The translations under genes and the position numbers were made by a program. The notes beneath the pieces are model-generated. The model worked only from the letters and a program-made list of their open reading frames with translations, was not told the origin of the DNA and searched no databases. A stretch of 64,000 nucleotides of DNA from Azorinus chamasolen (Eukaryota > Mollusca > Bivalvia > Cardiida > Solecurtidae), in contig OY755246.1 of the NCBI GenBank assembly GCA_963576725.1, forward strand, positions 76,290,239 through 76,354,238, in the 5' to 3' direction. Shown here one piece after another: positions 34,016 to 47,300 of the stretch (positions are counted from its first letter, which is position 1; every line of letters starts with the position of its first letter).

Positions 34016-34369
34016 AAAATAATAACATTGTGAATATCTATCAGCTGATTTTTATGATGTAAAATCTTCAGGGGGATTTTTTGGTTTTAGTTTTAACAAA
34101 TATTGAATCAGATCTGCCTCAAGTCATAAGCAAACAAAGCAGACCCTGATCAAACGTCCCCTGAAGCAGCTGTCTAATCGGGGTCTACTTTGTTTGCACA
34201 GACGTGAAAAAGGTTTATATGAGGTAAAGGGTTAATGCAGAATTAATGTAATGCTTGTGTTCAGCATATTCAACTGCCTTGAAGATCTAAACTTTTGGCT
34301 TCTACTAGATGATCGTTTAAGAATGATCTTACCTCTATTGGTTTGCATTGTGATTGGATGTTAGGCGAA

Positions 34370-34749
34370 TCCGTGATCATATTTGCAAACAGTTTGGATC
34401 CAGAGGAGACACCGAGTAACTCGGCACAAACAGTTTGGATACATAGGAGACACCGAGTAACTCGGCACAAACAGTTTGGATACATAGGAGACACCGAGTA
34501 ACTCGGCACAAACAGTTTTGATCCAGAGGAGACACCGAGTAACTCGGCACAAACAGTTTGGATCCATAGGAGACACCGAGTAACTCGGCAAAAACAGTTT
34601 GGATCCATAGGAGACACCGAGTAACTCGGCATCTTATCAGGATCCATACTGTTTGTTCATATCGTTGTAAAGATATCAAAGAAAACGTCAAACCTGAAAC
34701 AGATGATGATGTTAGAAGAGGAAATTTGTTTGGCGCCGGAGGGGGTTAA
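34370..34749. mobile_element. TTAA MITE family A with a 41-bp internal array
   Basis: Six units of CAAACAGTTTGGATCCAGAG followed by GAGACACCGAGTAACTCGGCA run from 34386 to about 34630 with a period of 41 bp. The unit is precisely the left half of the family-A core. The right half (ATCTTATCAGGATCCATACT) follows once, then the terminus GGAGGGGGTTAA at 34749. Confidence 0.85.
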
Positions 34750-34924
34750 AGTTCAGTTTGTACAGTCGGAAGAGCCGTCATTCGGACTGAAAGTAGATTA
34801 TAACTAGGTACTTTTTTACTTTTATTATATCAGACCGTTAGTTTATTTGGCGGGAGTCAGATACATAAAACTCCTTTTTAGGTTTACTGCTTCCTGTGCT
34901 TGCTCGGTGACAACACTAAATTAC

Positions 34925-35460
34925 ATATGCATGAGAGAGAGAGACAGACAGATAGAGACAGAGAGACAGAGAGAGACACAGACAGACAGACAGACAGACA
35001 GACAGAGACAGACAGGGACTGACAGAGACAGACAGACAGAGACAGATAGAGACAGAGAGACAGAGAGAGAGAGAGACAGACAGACAGACACAGAGACAGA
35101 CAGACAGACAGACATACAAGCAGACAGAGACAGATACACGGAGAGAGGGACAGACAGAGAGACAGACAGACAGACACAGAGAGAAACAGAGACAGACAGA
35201 CACAGACAGACACAGAGACAGACAGAGACAGGGGGACAGAGAGAGACACAGTGACAGACAGACACAGAGAGAAACAGAGACAGACAGACACACACACACA
35301 CAGAGACACACAGAGACACAGAGACAGACAGATACAGAGGGACAGAGAGAGACACAGTGACAGACAGAGACAGAGACAGATGAAAACAGGCAGACAGACA
35401 GATAGAGATAGACAGGCATGCAGAGACAGACAAACCTACAGAGAGAGACAGAGGGAGAGT

Positions 35461-35502
<42 letters not shown>

Positions 35503-35530
35503 GGGGGGAGAGAGAGGGGGGGATAGAAAG
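34925..35530. repeat. GACA/GA microsatellite, about 600 bp
   Basis: Compound (GACA)n, (GAGA)n and (CACA)n tract, ending in a nearly pure (GA)n run (35467-35520). Open frames on both strands through this tract (Ser/Cys/Val or Arg/Asp/Gln rich) are artefacts. Confidence 0.97.
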
Positions 35531-36677
35531 AGACAGGGAGCAGATTGACTTTATAAGAGTTATACTTTAAGGTCGCTGATATGATCTGGCCAGAGACTGA
35601 TTCTGTGACCTTTCGCATGAAAAGCAAGCACTTTACTGACCGGGCTGAACGTTTCTTCTCTATGAATATTCATGTCAAACGCCGTTCGTTGTGAACATTA
35701 ACTAATTGTGTTATATTGTTTGTATAAATCAAGTACATACGTAGTTGAGTCTTATAGTATACATTCAGATATAAGTGATTATGTAAGCGAACAGAGCAGA
35801 CCCTGTTGAGACTGTTCCTTCAACTATCTGATTTATGAATCTATTATGTTTGCAGGGGTATCAAAGGGTCTCTGTGGAGTAGAGTGTCCAGTTAGTGATC
35901 ATTAAAATATAACAAAGCCATACACACAGATAATCGTTTAATTCAATGTAAGTATATAAACAAACATAGCGGGAAAACAGTATACATGTATAAAGAATTG
36001 GATTAGTTAGAATTAAAGCATGATCGACAAGCTGGTATGTCAATTTTAGCCATTCCAAGGGACTTTCAGGAATATCCAAACTGTGTAGAACCAGTTCAGT
36101 CGCCGGGCCAGTGACACTGGTACTGACCAATATGTGTCATGGTATGTAAAATGTCTTGGTGTCAGATTTAAAAACTGTAGAGCCTGGTCAGATAGTGCAT
36201 AGTTGAACTGTCTTAGTCTGCACTGTTCGCAAGGTACATTCCTAGACGCTCCAAATTACAGTATTCTCGTAACACAGTTAACTACGGGTATTTCACTGCT
36301 GAATATTCATGTAGGAAATAATGACATCATGAATAGCTATTGGCTATTTTATAATGACATATATGCACATGATTGTCTGGAACTTGTAAAGCTGTAGAGC
36401 CACATCTATTATAATTCTAGAAGTAAACAGGGTTATGAACTGGGTCTACTCTTTCAGAAAACGCATGAAAAGGCGTTTGTATAAATGATAGGGTTAATTT
36501 ACTGGCCCACATTTTAACTCGATGCATATTGAGGCTTATAATTCCCTCTGTCAAAATGAATACCAGCGCATGTATGTCGCATATATAATTCATCCAATTT
36601 ATAAATTTCTGTTAACTTCATTCATTTTGTATGGGTCCGTCTATTTTCCGAATGAATTTGCAAACAAAATAATTAGA

Positions 36678-36929
36678 TTAATAATATCCCTCATATAAAC
36701 GTTTTCACGCTTTTTCACATCTTTGCAAACAGAGTAGATCCAGATCAGACGGTTCCTTTAGGAGCCGTATAATCAGAGTCTACTCTGCTTGCTTGTGAAT
36801 TCTAACAATACCAACATATCAAGTGTGTATATGCACGTATAAACATTCTGCTGATAAATATCCATGATGCAATTATCTCTTACATGAATATTTATTAGTA
36901 GAAAGCGCATGTATGAAGGAAAGGGTTAA
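36678..36929. mobile_element. TTAA MITE family B, full length
   Basis: TTAATAATATCCCTCAT on the left, GAAGGAAAGGGTTAA on the right, with the palindrome GATCCAGATCAGACGGTTCC|TTTAGGAGCCGTATAATCAG. The region 35560-36670 also holds eroded B fragments (35780-35860, 36190-36497) and no gene. A poly-G run lies at 37257-37280. Confidence 0.75.
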
Positions 36930-37475
36930 ATGCACAAAGATATGTATATCTTAGTCGTAGAAGGCCCCAGTGCACAATTGGGTAAACATTGTAAAATGCT
37001 AGAAAAATACAACAAGGGAGTGAATTAAGATATAACGCCTTAGATGAATCATGACAGATTTGCCTCCCTTTACCCATACCTTAAAGTTATACTCCGCCTA
37101 TATCTTTCGTATAGATATTAAATTGTACGAACATTCATATCATTAAAATATTTTTTACAATAGATTTTTCCTCAGCTTAATATCAACAGAGACATATACC
37201 TTGTATGTATATGTCTGATATCAACGACATGTGAATTTCGCCAAAATTGAGACGGATTGGGGGGGGGGGGGGGGGGGGGTTAAAGTCAAAAACTCGATTT
37301 TCACGGACATCAAATGGCATGTTCTGTCAAGTTCAGACAGACTCAGTAGCGATCTCAATTATGTCATATTAATTAAGTGTTCAGAATAAAGATTGACACA
37401 GGCCAGTCGAAAGTGTGAAGTTCTGATGTAATTTTGTTAGGCAAAATTTACGAAAATATGAGGCGGGTATATCTA

Positions 37476-37708
37476 TTAACCCATTACCTCATAGGCTATG
37501 TTTAGGTTATTTTTAGGTTACTTTGAATAAATCTACAGAAAAGAGAATTAACTAGAGAAAATGATTTTTTAGAATTTGGTAGTTTGAAACCATTGTGATA
37601 AATAGAGCATTTGCTCCTATAGGAGCAAATGCTCTATTTATCACAATGGTTTCACAAAGTGACTTTTACAGAGTCGTCAAAAGTCGTCAATATGAGGGAA
37701 AGGGTTAA
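37476..37708. mobile_element. TTAA MITE family D, full-length reference copy
   Basis: TTAACCCATTACCTCATAGG on the left, ATGAGGGAAAGGGTTAA on the right. The core AAACCATTGTGATAAATAGA GCATTTGCTCCTATAGGAGC and its exact inverse form a hairpin of about 30-bp arms. Other copies: 55869-56106, 57868-58108, 61455-61682 and the expanded one at 3557-4156. Confidence 0.85.
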
Positions 37709-37789
37709 AAAAAAAAGGGAATGTATTTCTTATATATATTTTACACTATCACAGTCTCTTATTATTATCTGGAATAAAAACATTGAATG

Positions 37790-37998
37790 CATTAGCCCTT
37801 TGAATGGTGAATTTTCAAAGTGGACTGAACCATCATAGTTAAACTGAATAGTCCATTCAGTATGAAAGGCTTTGTAAGTTGATATAGCACGACAAACAGT
37901 GCAGACCCTGATCACAGGGCTTCTCTAGGAGCCCTCTGATCTGGGTCTGCACCGTTTGTAAACGTCAGTATGTGTACACTGCATTCAAAGGGTTACAG
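37790..37998. mobile_element. Palindromic MITE, family E
   Basis: TTAGCCCTTTGAATGGTGAA on the left and GCATTCAAAGGGTTACA on the right. The core ACAAACAGTGCAGACCCTGA ... GGCTTCTCTAGGAGCCCTCT ... GTCTGCACCGTTTGT is a palindrome. Related units lie at 15015, 29400, 45870 and 48765. It is just downstream of the last exon of the chitinase-like gene. Confidence 0.7.
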
Positions 37999-38047
37999 TC
38001 GCAACAAGTTGGAATCACACAGTGTTCTTTCTTGTTTCGTCTTTTGT

Positions 38048-38386
38048 TCATGTAAAGAACTTGAAAATAATTGTCATCACTGGTAGCATTGAAATGACTC
38101 CTGGAACAACCACGGTACAAGAATTTAATTCCGAGAAGTAATTTATTCCATTTTTGTTAGTTCTATGGTGTTTTCGGTAGTCAATTGGCGTTGTAGATAC
38201 AGGTGTAGTCTTCCTATGAGTGACCTCCCCTATCGACGGTACTTTTGGCGCGAATTCCTCCGTGGCTTTATAAATGGCGGTCAACAATGGAAATTCTCCC
38301 TTGTTACAGTATGTCCCCTGGAAGTCATCCAGGTCCATTGACCAGAACATTGTCCCCGCAATGCGTTTAGTGTAGGCAAACTTAAC
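38048..38386 (-). CDS. Chitinase-like gene, exon 7 (barrel end and hydrophobic tail)
   Basis: Begins after AAATTTCAG at 38387 with VKFAYTKRIAGTMFWSMDLD. GTMFWSMDLDDF closes the GH18 barrel, then EFPLLTAIYK. A Thr/Pro/Lys-rich linker (TTPVSTTP) leads to SELNS and a hydrophobic stretch, VVVPGVISMLPVMTII, ending KFFT and TGA (38050-38048). The layout fits a GPI-anchor signal (small residues N-S, then a hydrophobic end); a membrane span is the alternative. Confidence 0.85.
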   Translation of the reverse strand, partial: VKFAYTKRIAGTMFWSMDLDDFQGTYCNKGEFPLLTAIYKATEEFAPKVPSIGEVTHRKTTPVSTTPIDYRKHHRTNKNGINYFSELNSCTVVVPGVISMLPVMTIIFKFFT

Positions 38387-41300
38387 CTGAAATTTACATC
38401 ACCTGCTGGTCAATAACTGTATCAAGTAAAATCGAAGACGTGTGAATTATCGAGGCTGAATATTTTCTTAAATCATTACACTTGTCTATGAGTTTCGGTT
38501 TCTCTTCCATACAATATAATAAATAAAAAAAATTAGTCTCACAGTAAATCATGTTCATTAAAAGAGTGGCTTTTATAGAAACACAGGACCGCAGTAAAGC
38601 ATACGCAAAGCTCAGAGCCGTATAACATTGGGCTGCTTTTGAACCCAATAAGTATCTTTATTTTGGTCTAATTATATCTAACCTATCGGTAATTACATCA
38701 TTTGAAGAGGAAGAAAAAAAGCATTCGCGTGGTTAAAAGTATTTCTGTTAAAAAGAAACCTTACAGTTTTATGCGACCATTCTGCGAGTTTGACACTTAA
38801 TCCTTCTCCTGTTCAATACTCATGTAATGAATATTTGTTAGCTGGAGTTTCATAATGGTATAACATGATTTTATTTACCATATATAAGCAAACAGAGCAG
38901 ACCCTGATCTGGGCCTACTATATTTGCAAATGGAAATATTGGTCATGGTAGAAGGTATACAAGCATATCTATATAATATCATAAGCAAACAGAGCAGTCC
39001 CTGATCAGACGGCTACTACAGGAGCCGTCTGGTCTGTGTCTACTCTGTTTGCAAAGGCGTAGAGACGTATTTATAGAGTAAAGGATTGACTTAACAAAGA
39101 CGCATATCTGCGTATTTGTTATCAGATATTAGATCCGGTACAGACAGTCATACAAGGAGTGTCCGACTAAAGTTTTACACGTTCATTGCACAGGTACTCG
39201 ATGTCAAATGGTCATTTTGTCGATTTAAATGAATGAATGGGAACTCTATAAGGTGAATTTCTCTCAGTATTCACGATAATGCGGCGCATTTTCTAGTTCC
39301 CTGTCTGTGCATAAAAAAATATCGCCTGAACCAGGACCAGGGCTACTTCCGTTGGTTCTAAGATGGCGGAAGACGTACCGTTCTCTCTTAAATGCCATGA
39401 CACAGGAAAATCACGCTTATTTAGATAGTATGTTTTCATAGTTTATTGAGAGATTTGACTTTATGAGTTCCTATTCATTCATTTTAGTCGACAAAAAGAC
39501 AGTAATGCATTTGACACCGAGTGCCTGTGGTTCCTTGTTGAACAATCATGTAAGAAATAACGACATCATGAATGAGTGAGTCAGTTGCCATGGCGTTTAC
39601 GGCACTGCGACACTAAATATGTCATATAGCGCTAATAACATCATGAATATTTATTAGCTGAAGTTTAATAATGGCATATGCACACAGGATTATTTGGTAC
39701 TGATAAAACTGTATCATCAGATCTATTATAATTTTTTATAAGCAAACAGAACAGACGCTATTCGAACGGCTCCTATTGGCGCCGTCTTGTCTGGACGTTC
39801 TCGGTTTGCAAATGCGTGAAAAGGCGTTTATATGAGGGGATGGGGTTAATTAATTGTCTACCTTTTCGCGCATGCTCTTCTCGTTTCCGTAGCCTGCCCA
39901 CTGGTTTTCCATCACCGCGTACGCCATTTTCTGCTCATCATCCCACTTGTACACCGCGCCATGACGGATCATCTCACATACCTGTGAGAATAGACAGAGA
40001 ACATACAATGTAGAGCCTCTCTAATCTGATCACCCATTGAAACAGCATTTAACATAATACTTATCTAGCCGTTAGCTAAACAACTACAGCGTTTAACAGG
40101 CTCTGAAGAATCAGAGAATCTGGGCCGGGAGTCGAACCTAGAGCTTAATGGTTAGAAGCGATTGCGCTAACCACCGCTAAATACCTATTTATCATGGGCT
40201 ATATCGATTCGTCTTGTGGTGAGTAGTGATGATAAATTGCAATGGCATGAATGGCAAATAATAATTATATAATGATAACTCCTATTACTATTAACTAAAT
40301 GAACATTGTCAGCCATGAACTTAACCTATAACATATGTGATTTTAATGTCAACCCAATGTCGGACACTCACATTTGTAACACATTTTACCTGTTACGAAT
40401 GTGATCACATTCTAAACTAAATAATAAAGGTATATTAGTAAAACATTTGGTTCTAAAAACCTGTATGCTTGGGCTGAAATAAATACAGAAAACAGTGAAG
40501 TCCAAGGTCAGGTGCCGCCTTGAAAAGGCGGCATCTGACCTGGGACTTCACCATTTTCAATGGTGCCAACAGGCGACATTGGCGCCGAAAGAGCTAATGA
40601 AGAAATGTAGATGTAATATAAATCAGGTGATTGCTTAATGAAGAACGAAAGTAATGCAGAAAGCTCCTATTGGAGCTTTCTGTGCAAATATCTTCCTGCA
40701 TTAAGCTGACACCTACCTTCAAACTCCACAATTATACCTCGTTTTGGTGGTTGCATTGTACAGTTTACCAACGAAAATGCCACACCTGATGATTTGATTA
40801 CTTCAATTACTTCAGTAAAGTGTTTCAGAAGAAACATCTTGTTTCAATGGTGACCATAGTCAATAATATATGGGTTTTTAAACTGTTTGACAAATGAACA
40901 GTAGCTATGTTTTCGATGACTTACCCTGTAGTAGGTCACGTGACCTTCGCGCTGCAGGTAAGGTCCTGCTATTCCCGGTGACAGAACGGCAGCTCCTACC
41001 CCAGTGTTAGTCATATTGGGCAAGGTGAAGGTTACTGCAGCCCCCGTCATGCCCATCACAAGTTTGTTGGGTGGGGCTCCCTTGGAAATCCAGTAGTTTA
41101 TAGCCCAATTCTGAAAGAAAGACAATAAGATTATAAATTATTCCTTGAATTCAATTACAAACTGTAGAACCAATGGACCATATGAATTCTTCGATATAAC
41201 TGTCACCGATAGTTCCTGTCACGCGATTTCTAGTCTGGACAATTCCTTAAGTTCACAGCTTAATGAGTCATTGACACATTTTAGAACGATTCTGTATTGC

Positions 41301-44300
41301 AAATTTTGGCAGGACCGAGCATTTATTTCGAGTTATCCCGAAGTTCGAGTTATCAGAGTTCGAAATATCGAGGTTCCACTGTATACATGTATGGGACACA
41401 CACCTGAAAGTGTGGGACTAAGCTTTTCGTGTGTCCCCTCTTGTGTTAAGTAATAAGAATACCTATTTATCTTATTAAAAGTTACCTGACTCAGTCTTTG
41501 ATCAAACTTCACGCTGGACGCACGTGAAAACAGCGGACCAGAGAAACTTGTGACGTCACTCCATGGACCATGGAAATCATACGTCATCACATTGATGTAG
41601 TCAACCACCCTGCAAATATACATCCTTATTATCGTAATTTGAGTCATGGTTGCAAATCATGTAGACAACAAAGGAAATATAGAAACGTCTGCTGTTTTGT
41701 TTGATTTGGTATGGGAAATAATATCGGAAGTATTTTCACGTAAGAAAGACAGTACAGATTGGTTAATAACTAAGTACATAGTTTAACCGATATAGTCCCG
41801 TATTATTTAAGTCCTTATTCCATTAATACGCTTTTCTACGTTTTGCAAACAGTGTAGACCCAGATTAGATGTCTATTTGAGTAGTCTAGTCACGTTCAGC
41901 TCTGTTTGCTTAAGAAGTAACATAGATATTATTATACAGTTTCTCCCTTGATCAAAAAGTTTCTGAGTTCATATAGCATTATAAAAAATAATCTAATTAA
42001 TATTCATGAAGTCATTTATTCTTACATTAATATTCATGGAGTAAAGGATTAAGGAAAACTCATCCATATCTTATTTTGTAACCCATCAACTTTTTTATAT
42101 TCAGTGGGTGGGGGCACAGGAAACAATATATGTGTATGTGCTGTTATGTAAGCCACTGACACCAATGTAGACACTGCTCAGTGAGTTCCTTCAGGAGTCC
42201 TATGATCTGGTCTACACTAGTTGCCTATGTCCCTTTAATATATCACCCCACGTATACGCCTTTAACGTCTTTATAAACAGAGAAGATCCAGATCATACGG
42301 CTCCTGTAGGATCTAACCTGTTTGTTAATGATCTTATATAGATATAACTTGGTTTATGTAAGGACCAGTCCATGCCATTATGAACATTAAGGTAATTGAT
42401 ATCAATACATACATTATTTCATACATTATTTCATACATTATTTCTTACATTATATCATACATTATTTCATACATTATTTCATACACTAATTCTTACATTA
42501 TTCCATACATTATTTCATACATTATTTCATACATTATTTCATACATTATTTCTTACATTATTTCATACATTATTTCATACATTATTTCTTACATTATTTC
42601 ATACATTATTTCATACATTATTTCATACATTATTTCTTACATTATTTCATACATTATTTCATACATTATTTCATACATTATTACATTATTTCATACATTA
42701 TTTCATACATTACATTATTTCATACATTATTTCATACATTATTTCATACATCATTACATTATTTCATACATTATTTCTTACATTATTACATTATTTCATA
42801 CATTATTACATTATTTCATACATTATTTCATACAATATTTTATACATTATTACATTATTCCATACATTATTTCATACATTATTTCATACATTATTGCATT
42901 ATTTCATACATTATTTCATACATTATTTCATACATTATTTCATACATTATTTCTTACATTATTTCATACATTATTTCATACATTATTTCTTACATTATTT
43001 CATAAATTATTTCATACATTATTTCTTACATTATTTCATACATTATTACATTATTTCATACATTATTTCATACATTATTTCATACATTATTACATTATTT
43101 CATACATTATTTCATACATTATTTCTTACATTATTTCTTATATTATTTCATACATTATTTCTTACTTTATTTCTTATATTATTTCATACATTATTTCTTA
43201 CATTATTTCATACAATATTTCTTACATACATATTCATAGAGTACAAAGTTAACCATTTACTTCATAATACGCATTTCTACATTTGCCAACAGGTAGACCC
43301 AGATCAGACGGCCCCTATAGAGACGGTCCCTACAGGAGCCGTCTGATCTGGGTCTGCTTTGTTTGCTTATGAAATAATACTGATATGATTCTACAGTGTC
43401 TGTCGTGGCAACCCATTCCTGTATTCATATGCCATTGTAAAGGGTAATCTAATAAATAGTCCTGGTGGCATTATATTCATTGAGTACAGAGTTGAAAGAC
43501 ATTGAGTACGAATGGGTTAAACTTAAATTACTCGAACGTATCATATCGACAGAATGTGTTACGGTGTTTGATATTGAGCGCAAGAGTTATAAGTTCCATA
43601 CCCTTGAGACCAGTCTCCATATTCACTAATATTCTCTAACATCTTGAAGTTAAATTTAAGATTCGTGCTCAAAACTGCAGGTATAAATATTGCTGCAAGT
43701 TCGCCATTTTTGTAAGATACTTAAGTTCCCCTCTAAACGGTCACTTAATAAGTAGAAATGGATAGTCTTTAAAAGTTGTTTAATAAAGAAATTCAGAAAG
43801 CCTCTCCGCTACCATCTGAGCTACAGACTTGTCGATACATTTATCAATGTTGAATATTTAATCTGGTATATATTAATATACTCTGGTTCTTTGTGCACTC
43901 TCGTATAAATATTTCACGGAGACTACCCATGATACGATTATATAGAAACCCAGCGTAGTGTGAACTTATTATAATAGAGGTCAGCAACGACAGGTGAATT
44001 ATGCTGGACTATAGATGTGCATTTCTGTTTTGGCTGTAATGACTCGAGCAGTCTACCAACGTACCTAGAAATTGCCGTCACGTTGTAAGAATTGTCTATC
44101 ACGTTCTTCCCGACGCCAACGGCGATTGTAATCAAGAGTGTCGGCTTGCTGACCTTGGCTGCTTCCTTATTGAACTCCTCTCTCATTATCTGAAATAGTA
44201 TAAACAAACCAAGAGTCAAAACGGATCTATTAGGAAGGGGGTTATTATTTTGCAGTAGAGGAAGACTGTTTGAAGCATGTCAGCCCTGGCACCTTTGTGA

Positions 44301-47300
44301 ACATTTAAAATATCTTTTATTGAGTTCGTGCAGTTTACTTCCGGGGATTTAGAAACTATTGACAGAGTGTCAAATAGCTTGGATAAATTTTTGACCGAGT
44401 GTCAAACAGCTTGGATCCTGACGGGGCAATGCTGTTTGCAAATGCGAGTCAGGTTGAGAATATCTGGATACATGTTAACTTTTGGTATGATACGAATGGA
44501 CTTGTGTTTTCCGTAAGTTTAATTAACCCTTTCCTCCATGAATATTCATGTAAGAAATAATGACAGCGTGTATATTAATTAGATTGTTTATCTCCTATAG
44601 GAGCATTCTGGCCAGTGTCTGGTTAGTTTGCTTATCATATAATATACTTTAGATACGATTCTACAGTTTCTGCCTTGGCCAAAAAAATCACGTGTTCATG
44701 TGCCATTATACATGTAACAATTAGTCTAATAGATATCCATTATGTCATTGTTTCTTACATGATTATTAATCACGTGTTCATGTGTCATTATACATGTAAC
44801 AATTAGTCTAATAGATATACATTATGTCATTGTTTCTTACATGATTATTAATCACGTGTTCATGTGCCATTATACATGTAACAATTAGTCTAATAGATAT
44901 ACATTATGTCATTGTTTCTTACATGATTATTAATCACGTGTTCATGTGCCATTATACATGTAACAATTAGTCTAATAGATATACATTATGTCATTGTTTC
45001 TTACATGATTATTAATCACGTGTTCATGTGCCATTATACATGTAACAATTAGTCTAATAGATATACATTATGTCATTGTTTCTTACATGATTATTAATCA
45101 CGTGTTCATGTGCCATTATACATGTAACAATTAGTCTAATAGATATACATTATGTCATTGTTTCTTACATGATTATTAATCACGTGTTCATGTGTCATTA
45201 TACATGTAACAATTAGTCTAATAGATATACATTATGTCATTGTTTCTTACATGATTATTAATCACGTGTTCATGTGCCATTATACATGTAACAATTAGTC
45301 TAATAGATATCCATTATGTCATTGTTTCTTACATGATTATTAATCACGTGTTCATGTGCCATTATACATGTAACAATTAGTCTAATAGATATACATTATG
45401 TCATTGTTTCTTACATGATTATTAATCACGTGTTCATGTGCCATTATACATGTAACAATTAGTCTAATAGATATACATTATGTCATTGTTTCTTACATGA
45501 TTATTAATCACGTGTTCATGTGCCATTATACATGTAACAATTAGTCTAATAGATATACATTATGTCATTGTTTCTTACATGATTATTAATCACGTGTTCA
45601 TGTGCCATTATACATGTAACAATTAGTCTAATAGATATACATTATGTCATTGTTTCTTACATGATTATTAATCACGTGTTCATGTGCCATTATACATGTA
45701 ACAATTAGTCTAATAGATATACATTATGTCATTGTTTCTTACATGATTATTAATCACGTGTTCATGTGCCATTGTACATGTAACAATTAGTCTAATAGAT
45801 ATACATTATGTCATTGTTTCTTACATGATTATTCATGGAGTAAAGGGTTAACGATTTTGAATGACAGACAGTGCAGTCCCGATCAGAGGGCTCGTCTAAG
45901 ATCCCTCTGATCTGGGTCTACACTGTAGCTCCTATAAGAGATTTCTGCATTAGTTCGGCATTACGCAACCACCTGTTTTAAGACCCAGATCTTCTATAAA
46001 TTAATGGCTGCTTAAGACAGGTCTATCGTATACAGGTATAAATCTTGATCTGAATTCCTCTTGCTAACCCTATGTTGATCATCGACTTAACCAGATCATG
46101 TTTACAAAATAAACCATTACCTCTGTCATAGTATAGCTGACCTAACGAAATAATAACAGGGTTTGATTGGTTAATTATGTTGTTTTTATATTGGTCCTGT
46201 CAATCAAATAACTTATAGAAGCCGTCTGACCAGGGTCCGTTCGATTTGCTTATGTAATGACGTAGGTCCGAATCTACAGTTTTCTACTATGATGTAGCAA
46301 TTCTTTATTTATTATATTGGAATCGCACATGTCCGCGTGTCCGTCCGTAATTCCGTACAAGGGTTGTAACACTAAATTCATTTTATGGGACTTATTCCCC
46401 TTGGTTACTTTTCAGAAGAAATGTTTTGGCTGTAGCATAATTTTTCAAGTATTGTATTTACAGCTGTGGAACTTTATATATGGATAGAGGGTGGTAAGAG
46501 GATGTGGGGTCAACAAGGACTGTAACTCTAAATTCATTTTTTGAGGGATCTAGTCCCCTTTCTTATATTTATAAGCAATTTAAGTGGATGAAAGGATTAT
46601 TGAGTTATTGCCTCGTGTATTGAAGTCAATGGATCTTATGACAAGGTGGTGGTATCAGTGATAGCTCTAGTTTGCTATTGCAGTGTATATAAACCATCTA
46701 ATTAATATTCATGAGTTCATCACATGTATTTTAACATGAATATTCAAGGAGTAAATGGCGAATCGGTAAATGTATGAGTGTATCAAACAACCGTTATCTA
46801 TGTGCTCAATGAAAATGTTGCAAGAAGCCCACCTCGAGCAGCTGTGTAAATTTATCTTTGTAAATATCATCAGGGTATTCCCAGTCTATGTCAATCCCAT
46901 TGAAGTCACGATCTCGTAGATAGATGGCGCAGTTGCGGGAAAACAATCGCATCGTCTCTTTGGAATGAACCACCTGCAGAAACCCACCCGTTCCGGCCGA
47001 GGCTCCGCCCACCGACAGCAACGTCACCAAGTCAGGTGCCCGAACTTTCAGTTTAGCGAAGTCGAAATAACGACCTTGTTTGTTATACAGCTGACCATTG
47101 TCATCATCGGACTGAGATGGAATAAGTTTCATTTTGTTGGCATCGATGTTGGCAAAGGCAAAAATCAGATGGGTGCACAAGGTTGCATTAATATCCCGGA
47201 TGTCGAACCTGGCCTCAAAGGAAGCCAACTTGTTTGACCAATTAGTGAAGTAGCAGAAGTTCTTCAACTTCATTTTGCGACCTGAAAATATAAAGTAATG

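Noticed and set aside
34847..35526. Open frames of 90-170 codons on both strands
   Set aside because: They cross a GACA/GA microsatellite and have pure low-complexity composition.
40095..40190. Functional tRNA gene on the minus strand
   Set aside because: A and B boxes are present but the acceptor stem and anticodon arm do not fold properly, so it is a SINE head.
42380..43346. Two long overlapping open frames (290 and 316 codons)
   Set aside because: They are translations of a 12-bp repeat whose period is a multiple of three; the frames are open only because the unit lacks stops.
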